Positions 1 through 9,091 of a stretch of 59,216 bases of DNA are shown here, one piece after another. The position numbers were made by a program, and so were the translations under genes. Source of the DNA: Hwanghaeella sp. Lineage in GTDB: Bacteria > Pseudomonadota > Alphaproteobacteria > UBA8366 > Aestuariispiraceae. The stretch is taken from contig JANQIT010000089.1 of the NCBI GenBank assembly GCA_028282025.1, forward strand, positions 1 through 59,216. The letters run 5' to 3'. Every line of letters begins with the position of its first letter. The stretch's first letter is position 1. The notes under the pieces are model-generated. The model was not told where the DNA came from, did no database searches, and was given only the letters and a program-made list of their open reading frames with translations.

Positions 1-68
1 CCGCCGTTCTGTCGGCCTTGGGAAATCCGCCTTAACGGCCCCGGTTTTTCTAGAGCCGCCGCGCCTGT

Positions 69-2435
69 TCACTGCGTGGCTTTGCTGAGCGTGAAGTCGA
101 GACCCCGCGAATAGATCAACGGCCAGTGCTGATACTGGGCGAACCGCTCGCTGAGGGTGGGCACAGCCTCCTCGGAATAGCGCACGACTTCCCGAACCGT
201 CAGGTTGCCGTCACGCGGTTCTTCGTCCGCCGCGCCGTTCATGGCGTCGATCAGGGCGTAGGTGAAAACGCCATGGCCGAGTTCCTCATGCTCCACGGCG
301 AACTGCTGCTTGGCGGTCGCCGAGACGATGTGGAGACCGACCGACTGGCCCAGCCGGCGTATGACGCGCCGGTCCATCTGGTCCCGGAAACCCTCCACCG
401 CGCTGCCCGACTTGCAGGCGTCGATCAACATGATCACCCGGCGCGCGCCGATATTCTCTATGTATTTCTGCAGCTTGCTGGCCGACAGCGCGCGGCGTTC
501 CAGGCGGCGCGAGGAGATGGGCAATTCGAATTCGTGGGTTACGAAGAAGAAATCCGACTCCGTCGCCTCACCATGTCCCGCATAATAGATGACCACGACG
601 TCTTCAGGCTGGGTGTCCTGCATTTCGGCGAGCACTGCCTGCATGCCGCGGCGGGTCGCCTGTGAGTCGAACACTTCGTAGAATTTAACGTCGCCGAAGA
701 TTTCACCGTATTTCGACTGCATGATCTGTTGGATGCCGCGGGCGTCCGGCAACGCGTAGTTCAGGTTCAGTTGCGGGTCGAGATATTCATTCAGTGCAAT
801 CGTCACCACATGCAGAACCGGTGCGCGGGCTGGGGCCTGAACATCCACGGTGACAAGGGTGGTGGCTCCCAGGATGGCCTCCGAACTGACGGCGTTGGCA
901 TGGAACAGGTTGGTTCCGGCGATAGGGCGGACCCGGAACGTTGCGTCGATGACTTTCTTGCCGTTTTCCTCTCTTTCATCCTGACGGACAATTTTGTCGG
1001 ACGAGATCAGTTTGGTGTTGTGGAACAGGAAGAAGCCGTTGATTCCGCCGCCTTCATCCTTGACGGTCATCTGCACTTCAATCTCGGTGAGCGCATCCAT
1101 CTTGATGCTTGGCTCCATGTTCAGCACCGCAAGAGGGGGAGGGAGAATCCCCTCGTCCCAATTCTGGATTCCGGGAGACAACAGTTCGCCGACACCGAGA
1201 CGCTTCTTCTCCAGAAGATCGGGCTCGTAGAGATTGTCCGTGAAGTTGTCTATCGGCAGTTCCAGGGTTTCCCCGGCCCAGGCCAGATTGGCGAGCGCCC
1301 GGCTGGATCCGTCGAACCGGCCGTCGCGGTCAACCACCGCCCAACCGCGTTCGGTGGAGATCAGTTGGATCAGCAGGCTTCCGTCGCCGCTGTTCCAGAT
1401 CCGCGTCACCCCGTCCGCGCCGAAGGTGATCACGCGGTTGGGGGCGGCGTCGAACGCGACGCCGGCGATTGGACCGGGATGCGCTTCGACGATCAGCGGC
1501 TTGCCGGGGCTGGAGGCATCCCAGACCAATAACCGCTTTTCCGCTTCGACGGCGGCGACTGTTTCGCCCTCGCTCGAGACCGCGATGCTTGCGACCGATC
1601 CGGATGCGCCCTCGTAATCCTCATCCCGGTCTTCCGAATCGACACGCCACCGCGATACCTGGCCACCGCTGTCCGCGGTGAAGAATTCCGTTTCGTCGAT
1701 CCCGAACCGGGCGTCGGTCAGGTCGGCGCCCGTCGCCGAAACGGTTCGCACAATGGCGTTCGAGGCTGTCTCAATGATGCGGACGGCGCCGTTCCGCGTG
1801 CCGATCAGGACGAACTGTCCCGTGCTGCCGATATCCACATTGGTGGCCGGCGATCCGTTTCCGGCATAGACGCCCGACACTGTAAGCGTACTCAGATCGA
1901 CGAGACTTGCCGACCCGTCGGCGTTTCCAACTAGTATCGACGTGCCGTCCGGGCTGAAGGCCATGGCCGTGGGGCGGATGTCGCCAAATCGGGTGCTGCC
2001 GAGCGGGTCGGCGCGATCCGTCGTCCAAAGGGTCAACGTGCCGTCCGCCTCGACGATACCATAGCGCCGCCCGTCGGAACCGAAGGCGGCGGCGACGGGC
2101 TGCGCATCCAGCGGCGACAGCCTGCGGATTTCCCGGCCGCGCTGCAGGTCCCAGACCCGGGCGCGCCTGTCGGCGGAGACGGTGACCATGTACCGGCCGT
2201 CCCGGCCTATCGCCAGGGCTTCCACCGCGCCCGCCGAATTCTCGATACGCAGGTTCAGCCGCTGCCGTTGCACGGCAAGTTCTGTGTTCTTCTGGATGGC
2301 CCGGCGCAGATTCCGCAACTGCGCGTCGGCGGGCGCCGCCAGGCTGCAAAGAAGCGCGGCCATGACCAGAACGGCCAAGGTCGGCATCGGTATGGCGGTG
2401 CGGTTTCGTGCGCCTTGCCCTAAACCCAAATACAT
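69..2435 (-). CDS. Exported WD40-caspase (peptidase C14 family) protein
   Basis: 788 residues. The N-terminus has a signal peptide (hydrophobic stretch about residues 18-34, cleavage probably after ADA near residue 38), so the protein should act in the periplasm or at the surface. Residues about 50-370 contain WD40-type repeats (VWDLQRGREI, IWNSGDG, VWDASSPGK), likely a beta-propeller. Residues about 545-780 form a caspase-like C14 domain: the catalytic His lies in YYAGHGE (H621) and the catalytic Cys in LIDACKSGS (C674), so the dyad is intact. A beta-sandwich-like linker (about 430-540) sits between them. The start ATG has an AGGGGAA ribosome site. Transcribed divergently from the outer-membrane protein at 2708. 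Known: bacterial orthocaspases cleave after Arg/Lys or Asp depending on the subfamily. The substrate here is unknown. Confidence 0.9.
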   Translation of the reverse strand: MYLGLGQGARNRTAIPMPTLAVLVMAALLCSLAAPADAQLRNLRRAIQKNTELAVQRQRLNLRIENSAGAVEALAIGRDGRYMVTVSADRRARVWDLQRGREIRRLSPLDAQPVAAAFGSDGRRYGIVEADGTLTLWTTDRADPLGSTRFGDIRPTAMAFSPDGTSILVGNADGSASLVDLSTLTVSGVYAGNGSPATNVDIGSTGQFVLIGTRNGAVRIIETASNAIVRTVSATGADLTDARFGIDETEFFTADSGGQVSRWRVDSEDRDEDYEGASGSVASIAVSSEGETVAAVEAEKRLLVWDASSPGKPLIVEAHPGPIAGVAFDAAPNRVITFGADGVTRIWNSGDGSLLIQLISTERGWAVVDRDGRFDGSSRALANLAWAGETLELPIDNFTDNLYEPDLLEKKRLGVGELLSPGIQNWDEGILPPPLAVLNMEPSIKMDALTEIEVQMTVKDEGGGINGFFLFHNTKLISSDKIVRQDEREENGKKVIDATFRVRPIAGTNLFHANAVSSEAILGATTLVTVDVQAPARAPVLHVVTIALNEYLDPQLNLNYALPDARGIQQIMQSKYGEIFGDVKFYEVFDSQATRRGMQAVLAEMQDTQPEDVVVIYYAGHGEATESDFFFVTHEFELPISSRRLERRALSASKLQKYIENIGARRVIMLIDACKSGSAVEGFRDQMDRRVIRRLGQSVGLHIVSATAKQQFAVEHEELGHGVFTYALIDAMNGAADEEPRDGNLTVREVVRYSEEAVPTLSERFAQYQHWPLIYSRGLDFTLSKATQ

Positions 2436-2707
2436 TCGGTTCCCCTATAATCGACTGTGCGGTGTTCCGGTGTTTCAAGGCGAAAGCCTAATACAAAGAG
2501 GGACCACGCCAAAGCGCTCGTTGCGCACTTGCTGCCTGTGACATTTACGCAACAAATCCCCAGCTTTTCAGGCGGCTTTCCATGCGGTCAAAAACGGTTA
2601 ATGAATTCAGTAGTTTATTCTTATGTCCTTGCGGTTCCGCGGCGCTCCGGATGCAGGGCCGATAATGGCTTTTTCCGGCGGTCTGCGATAAATTCTCGGA
2701 AACTGAT

Positions 2708-3883
2708 ATGTCTAAGACCGGCCATATTGGCGGGCGTATGGGGAAGAGTATGAAAAGTTTCTCTAAACTGTTTGGGCTTGTCGCGTTCCTTGCGGCTATC
2801 GGGCTCGGTTCGCCGGCCATGGCGCAGCTTTCCGACTTTGAAGACGATCCCGGCGCATCGACACAGACCGATGCGCTGATCGATCAGGGCACCGCGCTGG
2901 CCAACCGAACAATCCAGGGCCGGACGCAGGGCGCTATCAAGACCGGGTTCTACGGCAATTTTTTCGGCGGGGCGGAGGCCGTGCAAAATAATGACGGCCT
3001 TACGGTCGTCGCCGGTACGGACGGTCATTCCGGTGGTTTTTTCTCGGACTTCTGGTCGGATGTGGCGGTTTGGAGCAACCTGTCGTCATTGACGATTGAT
3101 GATACCCCGCTGGATTTCGAGGCGGACTCGCGGATCATGTCCGGCTTGATCGGCATGGATAAATTCGTAACGGAAAACATCCTGGTCGGCGCGGTCGTGG
3201 GGCTGACCAGCGGCGACACCGATGCGATTGCGTCTCTGGCCGGCGGCCAGGTCAGTCTAAGGACCGATACCAAAACCCACTTGATCTCGGTCTACGGCGC
3301 GTATGTCTTGAACGACTTCGTTTATTTCGACGCGGCGTTCGGCGTGTCCGATGAAGAGGTTTCCACCACCGGCATCACGGTCGCGACAGGCAATTTGAAC
3401 GTGCAGAACGATACCACCGGGTCGACCCGCTTTGGGTCCGTCGGGGCAACGGTAGCCGTACCGTTCGAGGAAGTCTGGCTGATGACGGGTAACATCTCGT
3501 ATCTGCGGTCGATCACGAAGCTGGGGGCTATCCGGGACAATGTCAGCAATGTCACCATTGGCGGACAGGGCAGCGACTCGGCCATTCTGACCCTGGGCAC
3601 GCAGGTCGCCCGGGCCTTCCAGGGCGGCAGTTTCGTTCCTTATGCGGGGTTTGCCTTCGAAAAGAACTACCAGGATCAGGTGATCGGTCTGCCTCTCGGG
3701 GCGGCGGGCGCAAGCGGTCTGACCGATCAGCAGACGAACGATCAGAGTCAGGGCATCATCACCGTCGGCCTCGATTTCTTCCCGGCCGACAATCTGTCGG
3801 TGTCGATGGAAGGTCAGCGCTTCGTCATGCGCGACAGTCAGAAATCCTGGGGCGGGTTCTTCAACTTCCGCTATAATTTCTGA
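2708..3883 (+). CDS. Outer-membrane beta-barrel (autotransporter-barrel-like) protein
   Basis: 391 residues from this ATG, which has a GGAAAC site 5 bases upstream. In-frame ATGs at 2738 and 2750 are alternatives, the latter giving a compact signal peptide. A signal peptide ends with SPAMAQ. The mature part has alternating hydrophobic/polar strands rich in Gly, Asp and aromatic residues, and the last residues (FFNFRYNF) end in Phe, the usual C-terminal signal for outer-membrane insertion by BamA. The strand pattern in the last ~270 residues resembles autotransporter beta-domains, but there is no long passenger. No enzymatic motif is seen. It is alone in its transcription unit, followed by a strong terminator. 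Function unknown; a porin-like or adhesin role is possible. Confidence 0.8.
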   Translation: MSKTGHIGGRMGKSMKSFSKLFGLVAFLAAIGLGSPAMAQLSDFEDDPGASTQTDALIDQGTALANRTIQGRTQGAIKTGFYGNFFGGAEAVQNNDGLTVVAGTDGHSGGFFSDFWSDVAVWSNLSSLTIDDTPLDFEADSRIMSGLIGMDKFVTENILVGAVVGLTSGDTDAIASLAGGQVSLRTDTKTHLISVYGAYVLNDFVYFDAAFGVSDEEVSTTGITVATGNLNVQNDTTGSTRFGSVGATVAVPFEEVWLMTGNISYLRSITKLGAIRDNVSNVTIGGQGSDSAILTLGTQVARAFQGGSFVPYAGFAFEKNYQDQVIGLPLGAAGASGLTDQQTNDQSQGIITVGLDFFPADNLSVSMEGQRFVMRDSQKSWGGFFNFRYNF

Positions 3884-3920
3884 CACCGAACCGCCTTAGC
3901 GCGGGAAGAACGGTCTATAC

Positions 3921-3955
3921 GAGAAACGGCGCCGGAGATTCCGGCGCCGTTTCTC
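3921..3955. terminator. Bidirectional intrinsic terminator between convergent genes
   Basis: A perfect 16-bp inverted repeat (arms 3921-3936 and 3940-3955, loop GAT) is followed by a T-rich stretch. It lies between the convergent outer-membrane protein gene and the ankyrin gene. The left arm begins with GAGAAAC, but the minus-strand T tract is weak. Confidence 0.85.
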
Positions 3956-4016
3956 GTTTCAATCCCTTATCGCCCGACCGCTGCGCCGAGCACTAGCTGG
4001 CCGGTTGTCTTGCCGG

Positions 4017-6599
4017 TCAGCCGACCCGGAACGGGTTGCCGATGACGGTCCGGTGGAAACCGTGCGTCCCCTGATAGCCGATCATCTTCATATGGACATA
4101 AACCGAACGGCTGAGATTCTGGTCCGGCCAGTATTGGAAGAACTCCGCCGCGCCGTTGGCGCCGGTCAAGCTGCTGAACATGGGCTGGTCCGCCGGCAAC
4201 TCCCGAACCAGAAATCCGAATTGTCCGGCCGGCACGGTATTCGAGATGACCGCGGCGGCGCGGTTGAAACTGGCGACCGCTGTTGTTTCGTCCTCGAACA
4301 AGGTGCTGTCGATCTGAATGGCGACCAGTCTGTTTCCATTCCGCGTGTCGAATTGCGCGACGACGGCCGCCGTATTGGGCAAGGCCGATGGCGCTTCCAG
4401 CGCGCAGGCAACGAACCCGTCGCCGACATCCTTACAGGTCTTGGTGCGTGGTTTCACGCTGTCCAGCGTATCCGACCAGGTCAGGCCGTAGAGGATCGGG
4501 CTATAGGCGTCCGCGTCCGCCGCGATCACCAGCCGTTCCTGCAGGGAATGGTGCCCATTCGCCGCCGCCAATTCGGCCGCGCGCATCCCGTTTTGCATTG
4601 CGATTGACGGGTCCGCGCCGACATTCAGCAAGCTGGCGGCAAGGGAGGCGTCGCCGGCCTCCGCCGCCCGCATCAGAGGGGTCTTGTCCTCGCGTTTGGC
4701 GTTAGGATCGATACCGATCTTGCTGAGGAGCGGCGCGACAATGCGCTGGCCGGCCGGAGCAAGTTCCGTGAGCAGCAGATGCAGCAGATCGGGCGATGGC
4801 CGGATGCCCTTTTCATGCAGAATGGCCGCGTGGTCTGGTCTGCCCTGAAGCAGCGCGTAGTCCAGAGGCGTGCGGCCCGAAATACCGGACGCGCTTTCCA
4901 CGTCGATGGCCAAAGAGGCGAGATCGACCGCTTTGGGTTTGCTGCCGAGGAGGGTTGCAAGCTGCTGAACGGAGCCGTTTTCAATGGTCTCCGCGACGGC
5001 GTCCTTGAACCAGTCGCGATTGATCAGGGCTTCAGGCTTCCGGGGCGCGCGGGGATGATCTTCGTCCACCGACAGATTCATCGGAGCGCCCGGTGACGCG
5101 GTGGTGAAAGCTTGGACGCCCGACTCCTGTCCGGTTTCTGCCAATGCAAGCAGCCTCAATCCTTCAGTCCGTCGTTCCTCGGTCCGCCGTGGCGCCCGCG
5201 GGGAAAGCGCGAGCGTTTGAACTGGTCCGGCGAAGACCGCCGGCTGCTTGAACATCGCGCGCGCGCCGGCTTCGTCTTCAAGATCGCTTTTAGGGAAGAC
5301 CGCTGCGACGGCGGTCGCCGGGGCGGGGGAGGCGGTGTTTTCCAATTCGTCGAGGAAGCCCGTGTCGAGGACAGCCTCCGGTACCGCTTCGGAGACAGCC
5401 TCTAGCGCGGTTTGAGCGGCCCGTTCGGGGAGAGCCGGTGCGGCTTGGGCGAGCGCGCCCTCCTGGGATTCGGAAATCCCTCCCAGTTCGGCCAACAGAT
5501 CGGGACTGCCGCCGGCGAAGTCGGCCGGCCCCGCCGGGCAGCCCGGGCGGGGGGCGGTGCTGGCGTTGAAGGAGGTCAACAGACGGGTCATGTCCGTGTC
5601 GCCGTTCGCCGCCGCGACGGAAAGAGGCGTCACGCAGCCATACAAGCCGCCAGCCAAATCGACCGGGACGCCGGCCTTCAGCATCAAGCGTAGCGGGGAG
5701 ATCAATCCTTCTTCCGCAACGGCGTGCAGCACCGTTCGGTGGCCGGATAGTTCCGCGGACGGGTCTGCACCCGCCTGCAACAGAAGATCGACCGCCACCG
5801 GCAATTCGGTCCTGGCCGCGGCAAGCAAAGCCGGCGTGCCGTCGGCGTCGCGCTGATTCGGATCGGCGCCGGTCTGCAAAAGGGTCCGCACCCGGTTCAG
5901 GTCGCTGGCCAGGATGGCGTCATGCAGGGTGCTGGCGGGATGCGACGCCCCGGTATTGTCGAGATATCCCGCGAACTGCGCGACCAAACGTACCGCAGGC
6001 TCCGGATGCAGAGACGTCATCAGCGCGCCGAAAGCAAAGGAAGCGGCCATGACGCCGGTCATCAGCGCGGTGCGCCGCTGCTTGCGGCGGGCGGGCCGGC
6101 GGGCCTTGGCCGCCAGAAGGTCGAAACGGAGATCTTCCAATTCCGGCGCCGCACGGGCGGGGCCGTTCCCCGCCTCTGCAAGGATGTCTGGGGGGCGGGC
6201 GGTTGCGGCGGGTTCGTCCGATATTCCGATATTGAAATCCTGTGACGATCCCGATGCCGGCGCGGAAATATCGGTAAGGGGCGCGCAAGTTCCGGTAAGG
6301 TCCAGACGCGCATGGTTCAAACCAAGATCGGCGGTTCCGGCCGCGAACTGGGCGCTGTCGCGGGTAAGCGACGCCAGATGAAGAAACTCCGACTTGCCGC
6401 GCGCCGGGTCGAACCGGCCTTCGAACAACCGAACCTCTTCATACAAAGGGGACCGCGCCGTCTCGCCGGTGGCGATCAACGCGGAGATCGCGTCGCTGTA
6501 CTGCTCCAGGTTCTGCCAATGGCGCGCGCGCCGAACCTGCAGCCAATAGGAGTTCAGGATGCCGTCGGCGGTGTCTGATTGTGGCGTCGATGTCTGCAT
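4017..6599 (-). CDS. Membrane-anchored ankyrin-repeat protein
   Basis: 860 residues starting at an ATG. The N-terminal ~165 residues are probably cytoplasmic and include a Tyr/Trp-rich helical start. A basic stretch (RRPARRKQRR) then precedes one membrane segment at about residues 178-196. Ankyrin repeats follow in two blocks: about 224-370 (LHDAILASDLNRVRTLLQTG, TPALLAAAR, LLLQAGADPSA, TPLSVAAANGDTD) and about 565-690 (TPLDYALLQGRPD, TPLMRAAEAGDAS, ALL-type GADPS). A proline/alanine-rich linker separates them. The C-terminal ~170 residues (690-860) match no family I recognise and include two cysteines near DVGDGFVACALEA. By the positive-inside rule the repeats should be periplasmic. Likely a protein-interaction scaffold; partner unknown. 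Transcribed divergently from folP. Confidence 0.85.
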   Translation of the reverse strand: MQTSTPQSDTADGILNSYWLQVRRARHWQNLEQYSDAISALIATGETARSPLYEEVRLFEGRFDPARGKSEFLHLASLTRDSAQFAAGTADLGLNHARLDLTGTCAPLTDISAPASGSSQDFNIGISDEPAATARPPDILAEAGNGPARAAPELEDLRFDLLAAKARRPARRKQRRTALMTGVMAASFAFGALMTSLHPEPAVRLVAQFAGYLDNTGASHPASTLHDAILASDLNRVRTLLQTGADPNQRDADGTPALLAAARTELPVAVDLLLQAGADPSAELSGHRTVLHAVAEEGLISPLRLMLKAGVPVDLAGGLYGCVTPLSVAAANGDTDMTRLLTSFNASTAPRPGCPAGPADFAGGSPDLLAELGGISESQEGALAQAAPALPERAAQTALEAVSEAVPEAVLDTGFLDELENTASPAPATAVAAVFPKSDLEDEAGARAMFKQPAVFAGPVQTLALSPRAPRRTEERRTEGLRLLALAETGQESGVQAFTTASPGAPMNLSVDEDHPRAPRKPEALINRDWFKDAVAETIENGSVQQLATLLGSKPKAVDLASLAIDVESASGISGRTPLDYALLQGRPDHAAILHEKGIRPSPDLLHLLLTELAPAGQRIVAPLLSKIGIDPNAKREDKTPLMRAAEAGDASLAASLLNVGADPSIAMQNGMRAAELAAANGHHSLQERLVIAADADAYSPILYGLTWSDTLDSVKPRTKTCKDVGDGFVACALEAPSALPNTAAVVAQFDTRNGNRLVAIQIDSTLFEDETTAVASFNRAAAVISNTVPAGQFGFLVRELPADQPMFSSLTGANGAAEFFQYWPDQNLSRSVYVHMKMIGYQGTHGFHRTVIGNPFRVG

Positions 6600-6943
6600 C
6601 GGTATCTTCGCGTTTCCTTGCTCGAAGAGGACCCAAGAAACCGTATTTTGTACTGGCTTTAAAGTTAGAATTAAACAAAAACCGCGTACGCTATTAACAT
6701 AAAAGAGCTTTTTCTCTTTAGAAATCTGCCTAAAGCGGCGTCTTGTCTTGCTTATTAGGCGGCGCAGTATTTAGCAAAGGCGCATTCCATAGCCGAGCGG
6801 GAGCGTTGTCGTCCGACGCCGGTTGCGCCGATTGCATGGCCCCGGCGTCGTCTCTAGAACTCCGCCCTGGTTGGCGGCGGCGATAGCATCGTCGCGAATA
6901 CAGGTGGTTGGATGCGGCGCGGGACGGGTAGGCGGCGAAACGA
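6600..6943. promoter_or_regulatory. Divergent intergenic region between ankyrin gene and folP
   Basis: About 340 bases with an AT-rich core (about 6640-6725) unlike the GC-rich surroundings, consistent with promoters for both divergent genes. A short inverted repeat AAAGAG/CTCTTT (6702-6707 and 6714-6719) lies in it. No gene is apparent. Confidence 0.4.
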
Positions 6944-7825
6944 ATGAACGAAGAAAACCCAGACGGCCGGCAGCGGCCTTGGTCGAACCGGTGCGCGGTG
7001 ATGGGCATCGTCAACGTGACGCCGGATTCCTTTTCCGGTGACGGTCTCGCGGGGGCTGAAAACACGGTCGATCGGGTCCTTCGGCAGGCGGAGCGGTTTC
7101 TCGAAAGCGGCGCGGACATTCTGGATGTCGGTGGTGAAAGTACACGGCCCGGCGCGGATATCGTTTCTTCGGCGGAAGAGCGCGCCCGGGTAGTCCCCGC
7201 CATTCGGGCCATCGCCGCCCGCTTCCCGGAAGTGTGGATTTCCATAGATACCTATAAGGCCGATGTGGCGCGTGACGCGCTGGATGCGGGGGCGGCGATG
7301 CTGAATGACGTGTGGGCCGGCGCGGCCGACCCGGACATGCTGCCCCTGGCGGCCCGGCGCGGCGTTCCGATTGTCCTGATGCATAACCGGGCGAAATGGG
7401 GGGCTGCGACGCAGGATGCCCGGTTGGGTGGGGCGTATGACGCGCCGTCCTATGGCGATTTTCTCCCGGAACTGCGGCAGGATCTGAAGGCGCTCGCCGA
7501 CCGTGCACTAGAGCACGGCGTTCCGGCGGGGAATATCCTGCTCGACCCGGGCATCGGGTTCGGTAAGACGCTGGACCAGAACCTTGCCCTGCTGCGTGAT
7601 GCGAATAGCCTGCGGGAGCTGGGATATCCCACCTTGTTTGGCCCAAGCAGGAAGAATTTCATAGGCAGGGTCCTGGACGCTGAGAAAGAGGACCGACTGA
7701 TGGGGACCGCCGCGGCCGTTGCCGCTTGCGTGCGCGGCGGCGCCCATATCGTCAGGGTGCACGACGTGCCCGAAATGGTCGACGTCGTCCGCATGACGGA
7801 AGCAATCATGTGCGCCGGCGCATGA
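6944..7825 (+). CDS. folP: Dihydropteroate synthase
   Basis: 293 residues. Joins 6-hydroxymethyl-7,8-dihydropterin diphosphate to p-aminobenzoate to make 7,8-dihydropteroate in folate synthesis; the target of sulfonamides. Seen: the N-terminal pterin-binding signature GIVNVTPDSFSGDG (residues 21-34), the second signature DILDVGGESTRPGA (58-71), LLDPGIGFGKT with the pterin-site Asp, and GPSRKNFIGR with the family's substrate-contacting Ser/Arg/Lys. The length is typical of the family. The stop codon overlaps the start of folK (ATGA), so the two are translationally coupled. The ribosome site is weak (GGCGGCGAAACG). Confidence 0.97.
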   Translation: MNEENPDGRQRPWSNRCAVMGIVNVTPDSFSGDGLAGAENTVDRVLRQAERFLESGADILDVGGESTRPGADIVSSAEERARVVPAIRAIAARFPEVWISIDTYKADVARDALDAGAAMLNDVWAGAADPDMLPLAARRGVPIVLMHNRAKWGAATQDARLGGAYDAPSYGDFLPELRQDLKALADRALEHGVPAGNILLDPGIGFGKTLDQNLALLRDANSLRELGYPTLFGPSRKNFIGRVLDAEKEDRLMGTAAAVAACVRGGAHIVRVHDVPEMVDVVRMTEAIMCAGA

Positions 7826-8331
7826 AGGTGGGGAAGGCGGTGAAGGCGATGAAGGTGGAGACGTTTCCGGTTTTTGTCGCGCTTGGTTCCAACCTCGGAG
7901 ACCGGCGCAGCCATTTCGACCGCGCCATCGAACTGTTGCAGCGCACCGAAGGTTTCGACGTCATGCAGGTTGCCGAGCCGTGCGAGTCGGAACCGATGTA
8001 TGTCGCCGACCAGCCCAGCTTCCTGAATACGGCCCTGGTCGGGCGCTGTTCAGTGTCCCCTCGCGATCTATTGACGTCTCTGAAGACGATCGAGACGCAG
8101 GTCGGTCGCCGGAAGACCTTCACCAACGGGCCTAGGGTCGTGGATCTGGATATCGTCTATTTCGGGGACGAGGTTCTGCAATCCGACGGGCTTGAGATTC
8201 CGCATCCCCGGCGTCTGGAACGGGATTTCGTTTTGCGCCCGATTGCGGCGCTTGCCCCCGATTTCATCGACCCGGTTACCCGTCGTTCCGTTGCGGAACA
8301 CTTGCGGGATCTTGTGGGAAATTCTGGATAA
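7822..8331 (+). CDS. folK: 2-amino-4-hydroxy-6-hydroxymethyldihydropteridine diphosphokinase
   Basis: 169 residues from the ATG overlapping the folP stop; a second in-frame ATG at 7849 gives a more usual N-terminus (MKVETFPVFVALGSN). Transfers pyrophosphate from ATP to 6-hydroxymethyl-7,8-dihydropterin, the step just before FolP. Seen: VALGSNLGD, PSFLNTALVG, and the ATP/Mg signature GPRVVDLDIVYFG, in which the two Asp residues bind Mg, followed by HPRRLERDFVLRPIAA. The sequence between the two ATGs is low-complexity, with ATGAAGGTGG occurring twice 27 bases apart; this may be a small duplication that moved the start. Confidence 0.95.
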   Translation: MKVGKAVKAMKVETFPVFVALGSNLGDRRSHFDRAIELLQRTEGFDVMQVAEPCESEPMYVADQPSFLNTALVGRCSVSPRDLLTSLKTIETQVGRRKTFTNGPRVVDLDIVYFGDEVLQSDGLEIPHPRRLERDFVLRPIAALAPDFIDPVTRRSVAEHLRDLVGNSG

Positions 8332-8645
8332 GGCGCGCCCTGGCGCGATTTGAAGGTTGTTGGGTTCGGAGCGGCTAAGGGCTTGCTCCGTGAATGCCAG
8401 TGATCGGTTCCCACCATGCCGCCGTAAAGATCCTTGATAGGGCGTCTACCCGCCCTTGGGGCGGGTAGCGGGATCGCACGTTCCGGTTTTTCATAGCTGA
8501 TATGCGCGCTCGTCACTTGCGGGATATTGCGACGCAACATAAATGATGCAGTGCACATAACGAGTTAAGAGTCACCCGGTCTGCCGAAGGGTAAAGGCGA
8601 GTGCGAAAGCAGCGTGAGACCGGGGCTATGAAAGTGGAGAAAGTA
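8332..8645. other. Intergenic region with RNA hairpins, folK to HTH gene
   Basis: About 310 bases with no gene. Three structures are visible: CGGAGC/GCTCCG (8367-8372 and 8385-8390); a perfect 10-bp stem with a 3-base loop (8446-8455 and 8459-8468) without an immediate T tract; and CCCGGTCT/AGACCGGG (8575-8582 and 8617-8624) just upstream of the next gene's ribosome site. It could hold a small RNA or leader structures. I could not match it to a known RNA family by eye. Confidence 0.4.
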
Positions 8646-8963
8646 ATGGACGGACACGCAACGACACTGGGTGGAACGGTAACCCCTTGGGGCGCCGGCG
8701 GCGAATGGATGCGGTCGCTGCGCTTGAATGCGGAGATCACACCCGCCGAGCTTGCCGAGCAGGTGTCTGCCCCGTCCGTGGCGTGGGTGCTGGAAGTTGA
8801 AGCGGGTCTCCGGCCCGTGCCGTCGTCGATGTACAAGACGTATGCGCAGCAACTCGGCGTCGCCACCAACGAGTTCGCCGCCACCTGCCTGCGGCATTAC
8901 GACCGTAAAGCCTATGAAGCACTTTTCGGCGCTGAAGAAGCGGCCTTTGGCATCGCGGCGTAA
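8646..8963 (+). CDS. Small helix-turn-helix (XRE/Cro-like) protein
   Basis: 105 residues. The start ATG is chosen because GGAGAA lies 7 bases upstream; upstream in-frame starts at 8601 and 8628 lack this. Residues about 22-75 fit an XRE-type helix-turn-helix (RSLRLNAEITPAELAEQ, then PSVAWVLEVEAGLRPVPSSM), in which the second helix would be the recognition helix. The C-terminal tail (HYDRKAYEALFG) is helical. It is monocistronic with a structured leader and a strong terminator. Probably a DNA-binding regulator; target unknown. Confidence 0.75.
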   Translation: MDGHATTLGGTVTPWGAGGEWMRSLRLNAEITPAELAEQVSAPSVAWVLEVEAGLRPVPSSMYKTYAQQLGVATNEFAATCLRHYDRKAYEALFGAEEAAFGIAA

Positions 8964-9025
8964 CGAATTTACAGAGATCGAGGCCCCAAATTTAAGAGAG
9001 GGCCCGTAGAACATACCCCTGTTCG

Positions 9026-9065
9026 ATCAGAAACCCCGCATTCGCAAGGATGCGGGGTTTCTGAT
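9026..9065. terminator. Bidirectional intrinsic terminator
   Basis: A perfect 16-bp stem (9026-9041 and 9050-9065) with an 8-base loop contains AAACCCCGC/GCGGGGTTT. It sits between the convergent small HTH gene and the YihY/BrkB gene. Confidence 0.85.
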
Positions 9066-9091
9066 GTCTGTCCCTCGGCATTCCAGGGCGG

